NCBI GenBank assembly: GCA_009839615.1
Contig: VXPH01000047.1
Coordinates: 1-46,028, forward strand
DNA length: 46,028 nt
Reading direction: 5' to 3'
Origin: Nitrospinota bacterium
Lineage (GTDB): Bacteria > UBA8248
The position numbers and the translations under genes are program-made. Below are positions 18,878 through 29,569 of this stretch, in pieces; position 1 is the stretch's first letter; every line of letters begins with the position of its first letter. The notes under the pieces were generated by a model. It worked only from the letters and a program-made list of their open reading frames with translations. It made no database searches and was not told the DNA's origin.

Positions 18878-20062
18878 TTGAGCGAACATTTGCTGCCGTC
18901 CGGATACCGCAACGCTCTTTTCATCGATCTGGACATCCTGAGTCGAAATTATAAAAATCTGACGGGTTTGCTTCTCTCGCAAGAGCCGTTCGCCGTCGTG
19001 AAGGCGGAGGCCTACGGGCACGGGGGCGTGGAGGTTGCTCGCGTCGTGTATGAAGCGGGCGCCAGATGGTTCGGTGTGGCGGCGGTTGAGGAGGCGGAGG
19101 CGCTTCGCGCCGCCGGTGCTGATGAAGGGCGAGACGGATTCGCCGATGCGCGCATATTGGTGATGAGCGATACGTTGGCGTATAACGCGGGAAGAATGGT
19201 CGAGGCGGATTGCGACGCCGCCGTCTGGCACATGGAGCAGGTGAGAGGCCTGGCAAGCGCGGCGAGAGGAGCGGGCAGAAAAGCGAGAATCCACGTCAAG
19301 GTGGATACGGGGATGGGGCGTCTGGGATTGCGGCCGGCGGAAGCCGTCGATTTCATCGAGAGGGCCTCGCAGGAGGAGGGAGTCGAGATCGCCGGGCTGA
19401 TGAGCCACTTCGCCCGGGCGGATGAAGTAGAGGGAGAGGCCGCGACGAGCGCGCAGATTCGCGAGATGGAGGCGCTGGTCCACGCGCTTGGGGAGAAAAA
19501 CCTGCTTCCTCCCCATATCCACATGGCGAACAGCGCGGGTTTATTGAATTATCCCCGGGCGCCCGGCAACCTCGTGCGGTTGGGCATCGCGCTTTATGGC
19601 TCCTCGCCGCAGTTTTCGAATAGCGTTGCTCTCAAGTGCGCCATGACGTGGGTTGCGAGAGTGTTGCAGGTGAAAGAGGTCGAAGCGGGCCGGTCGATCG
19701 GATACGGCGGAACGTATGAGAGACGTTCACCCGGTCGAATCGCAATGGTGTCGACAGGGTATGGGGATGGGTATCCGCGTATTTTGTCCAACCGCGCGGA
19801 TGCTTTGGTCGGCGGCGTGCGGGTTCCGGTAGCGGGGCGCGTATCCATGGACATGCTGGCGCTAGATGTGACGAATATCGAAAATATCGCGCCGGGGGAT
19901 GAAGTCGTCCTTTTGGGAGACCAGGGGGATGGGGCCGTCGGTTGCGAGGAGATAGCCGAGAGGGCCGAGACGATACCCTATGAGATCATGTGCGGGGTGG
20001 GCGTGCGCGTGCCGAGAATTTACCTGCGAGGGGGTCGGGTGACCCATGTCCGCAAGCTGTAG
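18878..20062 (+). CDS. alr: Alanine racemase
   Basis: TTG start with GAAGGGAG upstream; PLP motif AVVKAEAYGHGGVEVARV; RIHVKVDTGMGRLGLRP; GRVSMDMLALDVT. Confidence 0.94.
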   Translation: MSEHLLPSGYRNALFIDLDILSRNYKNLTGLLLSQEPFAVVKAEAYGHGGVEVARVVYEAGARWFGVAAVEEAEALRAAGADEGRDGFADARILVMSDTLAYNAGRMVEADCDAAVWHMEQVRGLASAARGAGRKARIHVKVDTGMGRLGLRPAEAVDFIERASQEEGVEIAGLMSHFARADEVEGEAATSAQIREMEALVHALGEKNLLPPHIHMANSAGLLNYPRAPGNLVRLGIALYGSSPQFSNSVALKCAMTWVARVLQVKEVEAGRSIGYGGTYERRSPGRIAMVSTGYGDGYPRILSNRADALVGGVRVPVAGRVSMDMLALDVTNIENIAPGDEVVLLGDQGDGAVGCEEIAERAETIPYEIMCGVGVRVPRIYLRGGRVTHVRKL

Positions 20063-20097
20063 CGTATGTTTGCTTTACGTGAGCGAGTGCTGTCGTG

Positions 20098-20847
20098 ATG
20101 AAAATTGAATACAAGGCGGTGAAAAAAAGTTTTGGCGAGAACCATGTGCTGCGCGGCGTGGATTTTCAGGTTCCAGGCGGGCGCATCACCGCCATCATCG
20201 GGCGGAGCGGGGAGGGCAAAAGCGTTTTGCTCAAGCACTCGCTCGGTCTTCTTCGACCCGATAGTGGTCAGATTCTCGTGGATGACCACGACATTTCGAG
20301 ATTGCATGGAAAAAAGCTCAACGAGGCGCGCTCCAAATTCGGAATGCTCTTTCAGGGAGCTGCCCTGTTCGATTCGATGACGGTGGAGGAGAACGTAGCG
20401 TTCCCCCTGGTGGAGCACTCCACGCTTACGCGACCGGAAATCACAGAGCGCGTGAAGGAGACGCTGCACCTCGTCGGACTCGACGGGGTGGAATCGCGGA
20501 TGCCCTCCCAGTTGTCGGGCGGCATGAAAAAGCGCGTAGGGCTGGCGAGAGCGATAATCCGAGAACCTGAAATCATCTTGTACGACGAGCCGACGACGGG
20601 GCTCGACCCGATACTCACGGACTCCATCCACCGCCTGATCATTCAGATGCAGGAAGCCTTGCAGGTGACCTCCCTGATGATAAGCCACGACGTGGAAAAA
20701 GTGCTCGAGTTCGCGCACTACATCGGGATGCTGCACGAGGGCAGGATGGTGTTCGCTGGCAGCCCGGATGAGGTTCGCGCATCTCAAGACCCTCTCGTGC
20801 GCCAGTTCATCGCAGGCAGTTCCGAGGGGCCCATCGAAGTCCTGTGA
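20098..20847 (+). CDS. ABC transporter ATP-binding protein, MlaF-like
   Basis: Walker A GRSGEGKSVLLKHSLGLLRPDSG, signature LSGGMKKRVGLARAI, Walker B IILYDEPTTGLDPI; the VLLKHxxGLLxPDxG and GMLFQGAALFDSMTVxENVAFPL phrases are typical of MlaF/Ttg2A. GTG at 20095 is an alternative start. Confidence 0.88.
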   Translation: MKIEYKAVKKSFGENHVLRGVDFQVPGGRITAIIGRSGEGKSVLLKHSLGLLRPDSGQILVDDHDISRLHGKKLNEARSKFGMLFQGAALFDSMTVEENVAFPLVEHSTLTRPEITERVKETLHLVGLDGVESRMPSQLSGGMKKRVGLARAIIREPEIILYDEPTTGLDPILTDSIHRLIIQMQEALQVTSLMISHDVEKVLEFAHYIGMLHEGRMVFAGSPDEVRASQDPLVRQFIAGSSEGPIEVL

Positions 20848-22049
20848 ATACGTCCTTGCATTTCCTGGTCACCGCGCAAGACACGGGGAGCAAAGCCCGC
20901 ACGGGTCGTCTCTCGCTTCCACACGGCGAGGTGGACACGCCGGCTTTCATGGCCGTCGGCACCCAGGCGACCGTGAAGACTTTGGCGCCCGAGGATTTAT
21001 CGGCGGCGGGCTGTCAGATCATTCTCGCCAACGCGTATCATTTGTCGCTGAGGCCGGGCGATGAGGTAATCGCCGGATTGGGTGGCCTTCACAGGTTCAT
21101 GGGCTGGGACGGCCCGATTCTCACCGACAGCGGCGGATACCAGCTTTTCAGCCTGGCGCCCCTCGCCAGGATATCCGATGAAGGAATCGATTTTCAGAGC
21201 CATCTCGATGGCGCGCGAATGATGCTCACGCCCGAGCGCGCCGTCCGGATTCAGGAAAATTTGGGGCCCGACATCGCCATGGTGCTCGATGAACCCCTGG
21301 GTTTTCCGCATACGCAAGATGAAGCCCGCCAAGCCCTGACTCGAACGACCCTTTGGGCGCGAAGAGCGAAAGAGGCGCACTCCCTTGAAGGTCAGGCGCT
21401 TTTCGGCATCGTTCAGGGCGGGGGGTTCGAAGATTTGCGGGCGCAAAGCGCAAGGGAATTGGTGGAGATAGATTTTCCGGGCTACGCGGTCGGCGGCCTT
21501 TGCCTGGGAGAGACGAAGGTGGAGACCGAATCTCTTCTCGACGCCGCGACGGACGTCTTGCCGATCGATAAGCCGCGCTACGTCATGGGAATGGGCACGC
21601 CGGCGGACCTGATTCGCGGCGTCCGCAAAGGTGCGGACATGTTCGATTGCGTCATGCCGACCCGGCATGCGAGGCGAGGGAACCTTTTTTCATGGAGCGG
21701 CAGGCTCTCCATCAAGAATGCCGTCCACGCCGAGGCGACTGAGCCTATCGACTCCGGTTGCGGGTGTCATACCTGCCGCAAGGGCTACAGCCGGGCGTAT
21801 CTCAGGCATTTGTTCCAGGCGGGGGAAACGCTGGGCCAGCGCCTCATGACGATTCATAATTTGTATTTCTATCAGGATTTGCTCGCGCGGGTCCGAGCGG
21901 AAATCAACGAAGGCCGTTTTTCGTCCTGGGCGGAGGCGCAACTCGCAGGTCCTCTGGGTCAGGATCCGGAAGGTCCTCCGGGAGGTGGCGGCGGATTGCA
22001 GCGGGACCGCTCGGGACGCCTGGTTTCGCGGATGTCCGCCCGAGAATAA
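20844..22049 (+). CDS. tgt: Queuine tRNA-ribosyltransferase
   Basis: GTG start overlapping the upstream gene by 4 nt; DSGGYQLFSL, GIVQGG, YVMGMGTPADLIRGVRKGADMFDCVMPTRHARRG; zinc ligands CGCHTCRKGYSRAYLRHLF. Confidence 0.96.
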   Translation: MNTSLHFLVTAQDTGSKARTGRLSLPHGEVDTPAFMAVGTQATVKTLAPEDLSAAGCQIILANAYHLSLRPGDEVIAGLGGLHRFMGWDGPILTDSGGYQLFSLAPLARISDEGIDFQSHLDGARMMLTPERAVRIQENLGPDIAMVLDEPLGFPHTQDEARQALTRTTLWARRAKEAHSLEGQALFGIVQGGGFEDLRAQSARELVEIDFPGYAVGGLCLGETKVETESLLDAATDVLPIDKPRYVMGMGTPADLIRGVRKGADMFDCVMPTRHARRGNLFSWSGRLSIKNAVHAEATEPIDSGCGCHTCRKGYSRAYLRHLFQAGETLGQRLMTIHNLYFYQDLLARVRAEINEGRFSSWAEAQLAGPLGQDPEGPPGGGGGLQRDRSGRLVSRMSARE

Positions 22050-22072
22050 GCGACTGATTCTTAATGCCTTTG

Positions 22073-22101
22073 TTGACAAGGAGCGGGGGCTTTGCTACGA
22101 A
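22073..22101 (+). promoter_or_regulatory. Sigma70-like promoter candidate upstream of yajC-secD-secF
   Basis: Perfect -35 TTGACA (22073-22078), 17 nt spacer, weak -10 TACGAA (22096-22101). Confidence 0.35.
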
Positions 22102-22150
22102 GCCTTGGCTATGAGGACAAGCGGGGCGTTTTTCCATGGAGATATAGGGG

Positions 22151-22540
22151 ATGTTGGATTCTTTAGCGGCATGGTTGGCTGATTTTTCTGTTGCGTACGC
22201 CATGGCTCCTCCTTCCGGCGGGGGTGGAGGGCAGCCCAGTTTCCTGATTCAACTGGCGCCGTTCCTGATGATTTTCGCCATCATCTATTTCATCATGATC
22301 AGGCCCCAGCAGAAGAAACAGCAGGAAATTCGCAGGATGCAGGAAGCTCTCAAACCCGGAGATCAGGTCGTCGCGAGTGGAATTCTGGGAGAAGTGGCGA
22401 GGATCAAAGACGACATCGTGACGCTGAAAGTGGATGAAAACGTGCGTGTTCGCGTGCAAAAGTCATTTATTACGGTTGTGGGTTCGAGCGCGAATGCGGA
22501 GCAGAACAAGGCTCCCCAGAAAGAAAAACCAGAAAAATAA
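22151..22540 (+). CDS. yajC: Preprotein translocase subunit YajC
   Basis: PFLMIFAIIYFIMIRPQQKKQQEIRRMQEALKPGDQVVASGILGEV; located between tgt and secD. Confidence 0.95.
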   Translation: MLDSLAAWLADFSVAYAMAPPSGGGGGQPSFLIQLAPFLMIFAIIYFIMIRPQQKKQQEIRRMQEALKPGDQVVASGILGEVARIKDDIVTLKVDENVRVRVQKSFITVVGSSANAEQNKAPQKEKPEK

Positions 22541-22549
22541 AAGTGAAGT

Positions 22550-22604
22550 CATTTCGCCTTCATTCGGTGAAATGGTTTTCGAGAGGGGTGGCACGGCGCC
22601 ACCC
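22550..22604 (+). other. Two consecutive hairpins in the yajC-secD intergenic region
   Basis: Hairpin 1: CATTTCGCC (22550-22558) / GGTGAAATG (22566-22574), 9 bp including one G-U. Hairpin 2: GGGTGGC (22586-22592) / GCCACCC (22598-22604), 7 bp perfect. Confidence 0.6.
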
Positions 22605-22621
22605 GGCGTAAGGAGAGTTTC

Positions 22622-24172
22622 ATGAGGGGTGTAAGCTGGCGGGCGGCCCTGATTGCAATCGTAATCGTCGTCTCCGCGTTTTATCTGATTCCACCGGAGG
22701 AGCGCATCAACCTCGGGCTTGATTTGCAGGGCGGGATCCATCTGGTCCTCGAGGTGCAGTCCGAAAAAGCGGTGGAATCGAAGATGAGCCGCTACTTCAC
22801 GGAGCTTAGAAACCGCCTTTCGATAGACGACATACGCACCCGTACCTACAAGCGCGACGGGCTGAGGCTGACCGTGACCCTTCATCGCCCCGGTGACAGG
22901 GGGCGTTTCCTCTCGATGATGCAGAACTACCCCGACCTCACCCTGGAGCGTGAAGAAGGCACGCCGCCGACGTTCGCATATTTCCTCTCATCACAACAGG
23001 TGGAACGCACGAAAGAGCAGGCCATCGTACAGGCGCTGGAGACGATTCGGAACCGTATCGATCAGTTCGGCGTGCGTGAACCCACGCTCCAGCGCCAGGG
23101 AGAGCGGCGGATCATCATCCAGCTTCCGGGCGTGGAAGACCCTTCCCGGGCGAAGTCTTTGATCGGTAAAACGGCGCTCCTGGAGTTCAAGATGGTGGAC
23201 AACCAAGCCAATGTCGCCAGCGCGCTGGAACGGGGCCGCGCGCCCGAGGGGCTGCAGCTTTTGTACCAGGTGACCCGGGACAGTCAGACGGGCGAGGTGC
23301 TCGAGCGCACGCCCTTATTGGTGAAAAGAGAAGCCGCCCTGACCGGGGACAACCTGACCGATGCGCGCGTGGAAATCGGTGATCGCTTCAACCAGTCCTA
23401 CGTGGCCATCGCGTTTGATTCCGTGGGGGGAGATGCGTTCGACCGTCTTACGGCGGCCAACGTGGGCAGGCGCCTCGCCATCGTGCTCGACGGCGTCATT
23501 TACAGCGCACCCGTCATTCAGGAGCGAATCAGCCAGGGCAGGGCGCAGATAACGGGGAGTTTCACGCTCGAAGAAGCGACGGATCTGGCGATTGCCCTGA
23601 GAGCGGGCGCGCTCCCCGCTCCGGTGGAGGTTTTAGAAGAAAGAAACGTCGGCCCATCACTCGGGGCCGATTCTGTCCGTCAGGGCCTCATCAGCATCAT
23701 CGTAGGATTCGTTCTCGTTCTGATGTTCATGGGGATCTATTACAAGTTGAGCGGCGCGGTGGCGATCATGGCGCTCTTGTTCAACCTGTTGATACTCATG
23801 GGCGCGCTCGGCTTCTTCGGCGCCACGCTGACCCTGCCGGGCATCGCGGGCATCGTGCTCACGGTCGGTATGGCGGTCGACGCCAACGTCCTGATTTTCG
23901 AGCGCATCCGGGAAGAATTGCGGCTGGGGAAAACCATTCGCTCCGCTATCGATTCGGGATACGGCAAGGCCTTTCTCACGATTCTGGACGCAAACGTAAC
24001 GACGCTCATCGCAGCGCTTGTGCTCCTGCAGTTCGGGACGGGACCCATCAAGGGATTTGCCGTCACCTTGAGCATCGGCATCGTAGCGAGCATGTTCACC
24101 GCGATTTTCGTCACCCGATTCGTATATGACTTCTTCCTGTACCGAACCGACGTGAGGAGTTTGAGCATCTAA
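22622..24172 (+). CDS. secD: Protein translocase subunit SecD
   Basis: INLGLDLQGGIHLVLEV, IRNRIDQFGVREPTLQRQGERRIIIQLPG, TVGMAVDANVLIFERIREELR. Confidence 0.97.
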   Translation: MRGVSWRAALIAIVIVVSAFYLIPPEERINLGLDLQGGIHLVLEVQSEKAVESKMSRYFTELRNRLSIDDIRTRTYKRDGLRLTVTLHRPGDRGRFLSMMQNYPDLTLEREEGTPPTFAYFLSSQQVERTKEQAIVQALETIRNRIDQFGVREPTLQRQGERRIIIQLPGVEDPSRAKSLIGKTALLEFKMVDNQANVASALERGRAPEGLQLLYQVTRDSQTGEVLERTPLLVKREAALTGDNLTDARVEIGDRFNQSYVAIAFDSVGGDAFDRLTAANVGRRLAIVLDGVIYSAPVIQERISQGRAQITGSFTLEEATDLAIALRAGALPAPVEVLEERNVGPSLGADSVRQGLISIIVGFVLVLMFMGIYYKLSGAVAIMALLFNLLILMGALGFFGATLTLPGIAGIVLTVGMAVDANVLIFERIREELRLGKTIRSAIDSGYGKAFLTILDANVTTLIAALVLLQFGTGPIKGFAVTLSIGIVASMFTAIFVTRFVYDFFLYRTDVRSLSI

Positions 24173-25101
24173 TGGAAATTATCCGGCCAGACGCATCGTT
24201 CGACATCATCGGGAAGATCAAGCTCTTCGTCGGAGTCTCCACCGCGTTCGTCTTGCTGTCTCTTCTCCTGCTGATGACCAAGGGAATCAACTACGGCATC
24301 GATTTCACCGGCGGTACGCTGGTTCAGGTGCAGTTCAAGGAAGCCAAGCCGATTGGCGACGTGCGAAGCGCCGTCGGCGGACTTTCTCTGGGCGATACGG
24401 TCATCCAGAATTTCGGCTCCGAGGGGGAGTTCCTGATTCGCGTGGAGAAAAGCTCGGGCGACATCAAGGGCGTCGAATCCATCGTGAAAACGGCGCTCGT
24501 CAAGAAATTCGGCAAAGACGCGTTCGAGATGCGGCGAACCGAAATGGTGGGTCCCAAAGTAGGCGCGGACCTGCGCCAGAAGGCGCTCAGCAGCATGCTC
24601 TTCGCCCTCATCGGCATCCTGATCTACATCAGCTTCCGCTTCCAGTTTCGCCAGGCCATCGCCTCGGTCGTGGCGCTTTTGCACGATGTCATCATCACGC
24701 TCGGCGTCTTTTCCTTGTCCGGCAAGGAGTTCACGCTCCCGATCGTGGCGGCGGTTTTGACGATCATCGGTTATTCGCTGAACGACACCATCGTCGTGTT
24801 CGACCGCATTCGCGAGAATACGCGCGCATCAAGGCGAGCAGAGTATTCAGGACTCGTGAACAAATCCATCAACCAGACGCTTTCACGCACGCTCCTCACC
24901 TCAGGCACCACGCTGGTCGCCGTACTGGCGTTCCTCATCCTGGGGGGCGACATCATCTCCGACGTGGCGTTCGCCCTCGCAGTGGGCATCGCGGCCGGTA
25001 CGTATTCCTCTATCTACGTGGCGAGTCCCATCCTGCTGGCATGGCCGGAGACGGCGCGCCGTGGCTCCGGACGCAAGAGAAGTTCCGCCGCCAAAGCCTG
25101 A
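24172..25101 (+). CDS. secF: Protein translocase subunit SecF
   Basis: GINYGIDFTGGTLVQVQF, ALLHDVIITLGVFSL, IIGYSLNDTIVVFDRIRENTR; TAATG stop/start overlap with secD. Confidence 0.97.
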   Translation: MEIIRPDASFDIIGKIKLFVGVSTAFVLLSLLLLMTKGINYGIDFTGGTLVQVQFKEAKPIGDVRSAVGGLSLGDTVIQNFGSEGEFLIRVEKSSGDIKGVESIVKTALVKKFGKDAFEMRRTEMVGPKVGADLRQKALSSMLFALIGILIYISFRFQFRQAIASVVALLHDVIITLGVFSLSGKEFTLPIVAAVLTIIGYSLNDTIVVFDRIRENTRASRRAEYSGLVNKSINQTLSRTLLTSGTTLVAVLAFLILGGDIISDVAFALAVGIAAGTYSSIYVASPILLAWPETARRGSGRKRSSAAKA

Positions 25102-25238
25102 CATATACCTTGGGACAGGGCAGGGGGTTACGGCTCGCTAGAGCATTTACCCATCCGCGCCCGGATCATGAATTCTTCGTTCGGCGTCCTCACCCAACAG
25201 AAGATTCCGTGCAATCTTAGGTTCTAAGTCCTGGAATT

Positions 25239-26442
<1,204 letters not shown>

Positions 26443-26456
<14 letters not shown>

Positions 26457-27381
26457 TTCCTCCGGCTAGAATTTGAAGGAGAATCTTCTGGGCGTGGAGG
26501 CGATTTCCGGCCTGCGTGAAAACGACGCTGCGGGGGCCGTCGATGACGTCCGCCGTCACCTCCTCCCCCCTGTGGGCGGGAAGGCAGTGCATGAATACGG
26601 CGTTCTCATGAGCCGCCCGGAATACTTCCTCGTTCACCTGGTATGGGGCCAGGGCTTTCTGGCGGCGCTCGTTCTCGTCTTCCTGTCCCATGGAGGCCCA
26701 CACGTCCGTGTAGACGGCGTGGGCGCCCGCGCATGCTTCTGCCGCGTCCTCGGTGACGTGGATTCGCGCGTTCGATTTTTCCGCCGAACCCCGGGCCAGC
26801 TCCAGAATTCCCGAATCGGGCCAGTAGCCTTCCGGACACGCCGCGCTGACGTCGACGCCGACCAAAGCGCCCACGATCAGCAGCGAATGCAGTACGTTGT
26901 TCCCGTCGCCCAGGTAGGCGAGCTTCAGTCCCTCCAGCGTACCGTAGTGCTCTCTCATCGTCAGGAAATCGGCGAGCGCCTGGCAGGGGTGGTGCAGGTC
27001 CGTCAGGCCGTTGATGACGGGAACGCTCGCGTTCGCGGCGATTTCCTCCACGCGCGCATGCGCATAGGTTCTGACGACGATGCCGTCCACGTATTCACTC
27101 AAAACCCTGGCGCTGTCCGCAGGGGTTTCCCCCCGGGCGATCTGCGTGTCGTTCGGCGCCAGGAAAATGGTGCTGGCCCCCAGTTGGGTGAGACCCGCCT
27201 CGAAGGAAACCCGCGTCCTCGTGGAGTGCTTCTCAAAGATGAGCGCAAAGTTCTTTCCCGCCAGCGCGGGGCGTAGTTTCCCCTGCATGGTTTCTTTTTT
27301 CTGGACGAGCGCCTCCTCGATGAGTTCCAGCGTTTGCGCGGCGCTCAGTTCCGCGCCGGTCAGATAATCAAACTTTTTCAT
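26443..27381 (-). CDS. argF: Ornithine carbamoyltransferase
   Basis: [53 protein letters not shown]. Confidence 0.97.
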
Positions 27382-28571
27382 TTCGCCAGATCCGCCAGCG
27401 CCTCATCGAGGAAATTCATCAGCTTGTCGATCATCTCTTTTTCCACGACGAGGGGGGGAATGAGCCGGATGACTTTCTGGACGGCCACGTTGAGCAAAAA
27501 GCCCGCTTCGAGTCCCTTCGTGACGATGGAAGTCGCGTCCACGTCGACCTCGCAGCCGATGATCAGCCCCTTGCCCCGGATATCCTTGATGATGGCGTGC
27601 CGCTTCGCCAGTTCCTCGAGGCCTGCGTTGGCGTAGGCTCCCATCTCCTGCACGTGCTCCAGGAAGCCGGGCGCGGTGATGGCGTCCACCGCGGCGCAGC
27701 CCGCGGCGGTGGCCAGGGGGTTGCCTCCGAACGTCGCTGCATGATCGCCGGGCTCGAACGCCATGGCCTTGTCCGAGGCGACCAGCGCGCCGATGGCCGT
27801 GCCGCCCGCCAGGGCCTTCGCCAGGCTCATGGCGTCGGGCGCCACGCCCTCGTGTTCGTATGCCCAGAGTTTCCCCGTCCTGCCCAGACCGACCTGGACC
27901 TCATCGAACAACAGCAACAAATCGTTCGCGTCGCATATCTCCCGCAAACCCTTGAGATAGCCATCGGGCGGTACGTTCACGCCGCCTTCGCCCTGGATGG
28001 GCTCCACCATGATGGCGCAGGTCTGCTCCGAAACCGAGGCGGCCACCGACTCCACGTCGCCGAAGGGCATGTAGCGGAAACCGGGGAGCAGCGGCTTGAA
28101 CGCCCCGTGAAACTTCGCCTGGCCCGTGGCGGTGAGAGACGCCATGGTGCGGCCGTGAAAGCTCATGTCGAAGCTCAGTATCTCGTGGCGGCCTTCCCCG
28201 TATTTCTGGAACGAATACTTTCTGGCGAGCTTGAGCGCCGCCTCGACGGCCTCCGTGCCGCTGTTGCAGAAAAACGCCTTATCCCCGAAAGAAAGCCGGT
28301 TGAGCTTCTTCGCCAGATCGATCTGGGGTTCGATGTGGTAGAGGTTCGAGACGTGGATGAGCTTTCCGGCCTGTTCCCTGATGGCGGAGACGACGCCCGG
28401 GTGGCAATGCCCGAGGTTACACACCGCCAGACCGGATACGAAATCCAGATATTCTTTTCCGTCCGCATCCCAGACGCGGCATCCCTCGCCGCGGACCAAC
28501 GCGATGGGGTAGCGCCCGTACGTGGGGGCGACGTTGAGTTCGGCGTCCGAGATCAATGTGGCGTTGTCCAT
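27378..28571 (-). CDS. argD: Acetylornithine aminotransferase
   Basis: YLDFVSGLAVCNLGHCHPGV, LLLFDEVQVGLGRTGKLWAYE, MSLAKALAGGTAIGALVAS, HAATFGGNPLATAA. Start MDNATLISDAELN at 28571 preferred over 28622. Confidence 0.95.
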   Translation of the reverse strand: MDNATLISDAELNVAPTYGRYPIALVRGEGCRVWDADGKEYLDFVSGLAVCNLGHCHPGVVSAIREQAGKLIHVSNLYHIEPQIDLAKKLNRLSFGDKAFFCNSGTEAVEAALKLARKYSFQKYGEGRHEILSFDMSFHGRTMASLTATGQAKFHGAFKPLLPGFRYMPFGDVESVAASVSEQTCAIMVEPIQGEGGVNVPPDGYLKGLREICDANDLLLLFDEVQVGLGRTGKLWAYEHEGVAPDAMSLAKALAGGTAIGALVASDKAMAFEPGDHAATFGGNPLATAAGCAAVDAITAPGFLEHVQEMGAYANAGLEELAKRHAIIKDIRGKGLIIGCEVDVDATSIVTKGLEAGFLLNVAVQKVIRLIPPLVVEKEMIDKLMNFLDEALADLAK

Positions 28572-28590
28572 GCTTTTCCCCAAAAAGAAA

Positions 28591-29466
28591 CTATCTGACG
28601 ATTTGCGTGCCCACGCCTTCATCCGTGAACACTTCGAGCAAAACCGCGTGCGGAACCCGGCCGTCCACGATGTGCGTTTTCGTGACGTCCGATGAGAGCG
28701 CGTCCAGACACGCGTCGACTTTCGGGATCATCCCGCCGGTGATGATTTTCTCTTCCTTGAGCCTTTTGACGTCATCGCGCCTGATGGTGCTGATGAGGTT
28801 CTCGTCATCGTCCAGTATGCCCGGTACGTCCGTCAGGAGGATGAATTTTTCCGCATGAAGCGCGCCCGCGATGGCGCCGGCGGCCGAGTCGGCGTTGATG
28901 TTGTAGACGTTGCCGTCCTCCCCAACGCCCAAGGGAGCGATGACGGGGATGAAACCGCCGTCGGTGAGATGGTGGATGATGTCGGGCTTTATCGCCAGCA
29001 CCTCGCCGACGCGCCCCAAGTCATACTCCACGTCTTCTCCGCCCGGTCCTTTTCTGCTCATGATCAATTTCTTCGCCGTCGTGAGGCCGGCGTCCGAGCC
29101 GGAAAGGCCCACGGCGTTTCCTCCGTGCCGGTTGATGAGCCTCACGATGCTCTTGTTCGTGGCGCCGGAAAGCACCATCTCCACCACGCCGACCGTTTCC
29201 TCGTCCGTTACCCGGAGGCCTTCGATGAACTCGCTGGTCTTGCCGATTTTCTTGAGGGTCTCGCCGATTTGAGGACCGCCGCCGTGGACGACGACCACGT
29301 TGATTCCCACGTACTTGAGAAGCACGATGTCCTGGGCGAAGGGAGCGTGAAGCGCGGGCTGCACCTGCGCCGCGCCGCCGTATTTGACGACGATGGTCTT
29401 TCCCGCGAACTGTTGGATGTAGGGCAGCGCTTCAACCAGCGTCGCCGCCCTGTCTCTTGGTTCCAT
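28591..29466 (-). CDS. argB: Acetylglutamate kinase
   Basis: KTIVVKYGGAAQ, VVVHGGGPQIGETLKKIG, YNINADSAAGAIAGALHAEKFILLTDVPGI. Confidence 0.97.
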   Translation of the reverse strand: MEPRDRAATLVEALPYIQQFAGKTIVVKYGGAAQVQPALHAPFAQDIVLLKYVGINVVVVHGGGPQIGETLKKIGKTSEFIEGLRVTDEETVGVVEMVLSGATNKSIVRLINRHGGNAVGLSGSDAGLTTAKKLIMSRKGPGGEDVEYDLGRVGEVLAIKPDIIHHLTDGGFIPVIAPLGVGEDGNVYNINADSAAGAIAGALHAEKFILLTDVPGILDDDENLISTIRRDDVKRLKEEKIITGGMIPKVDACLDALSSDVTKTHIVDGRVPHAVLLEVFTDEGVGTQIVR

Positions 29467-29569
29467 GTCCGAGCCTTCAAAAACGAAGAATGAGATACGG
29501 GTCTCTCGTCACAAGCCGAGAAATATACACTCCCCCATGGCGCGAGGCCAACGGGGAAGGGCAGAAGGT

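Noticed and set aside
17327-19522. 731-aa minus-strand ORF
   Set aside because: It lies antisense to dnaB and alr, both certain genes. Long antisense frames are expected in GC-rich coding DNA, and the translation shows no recognisable domain.
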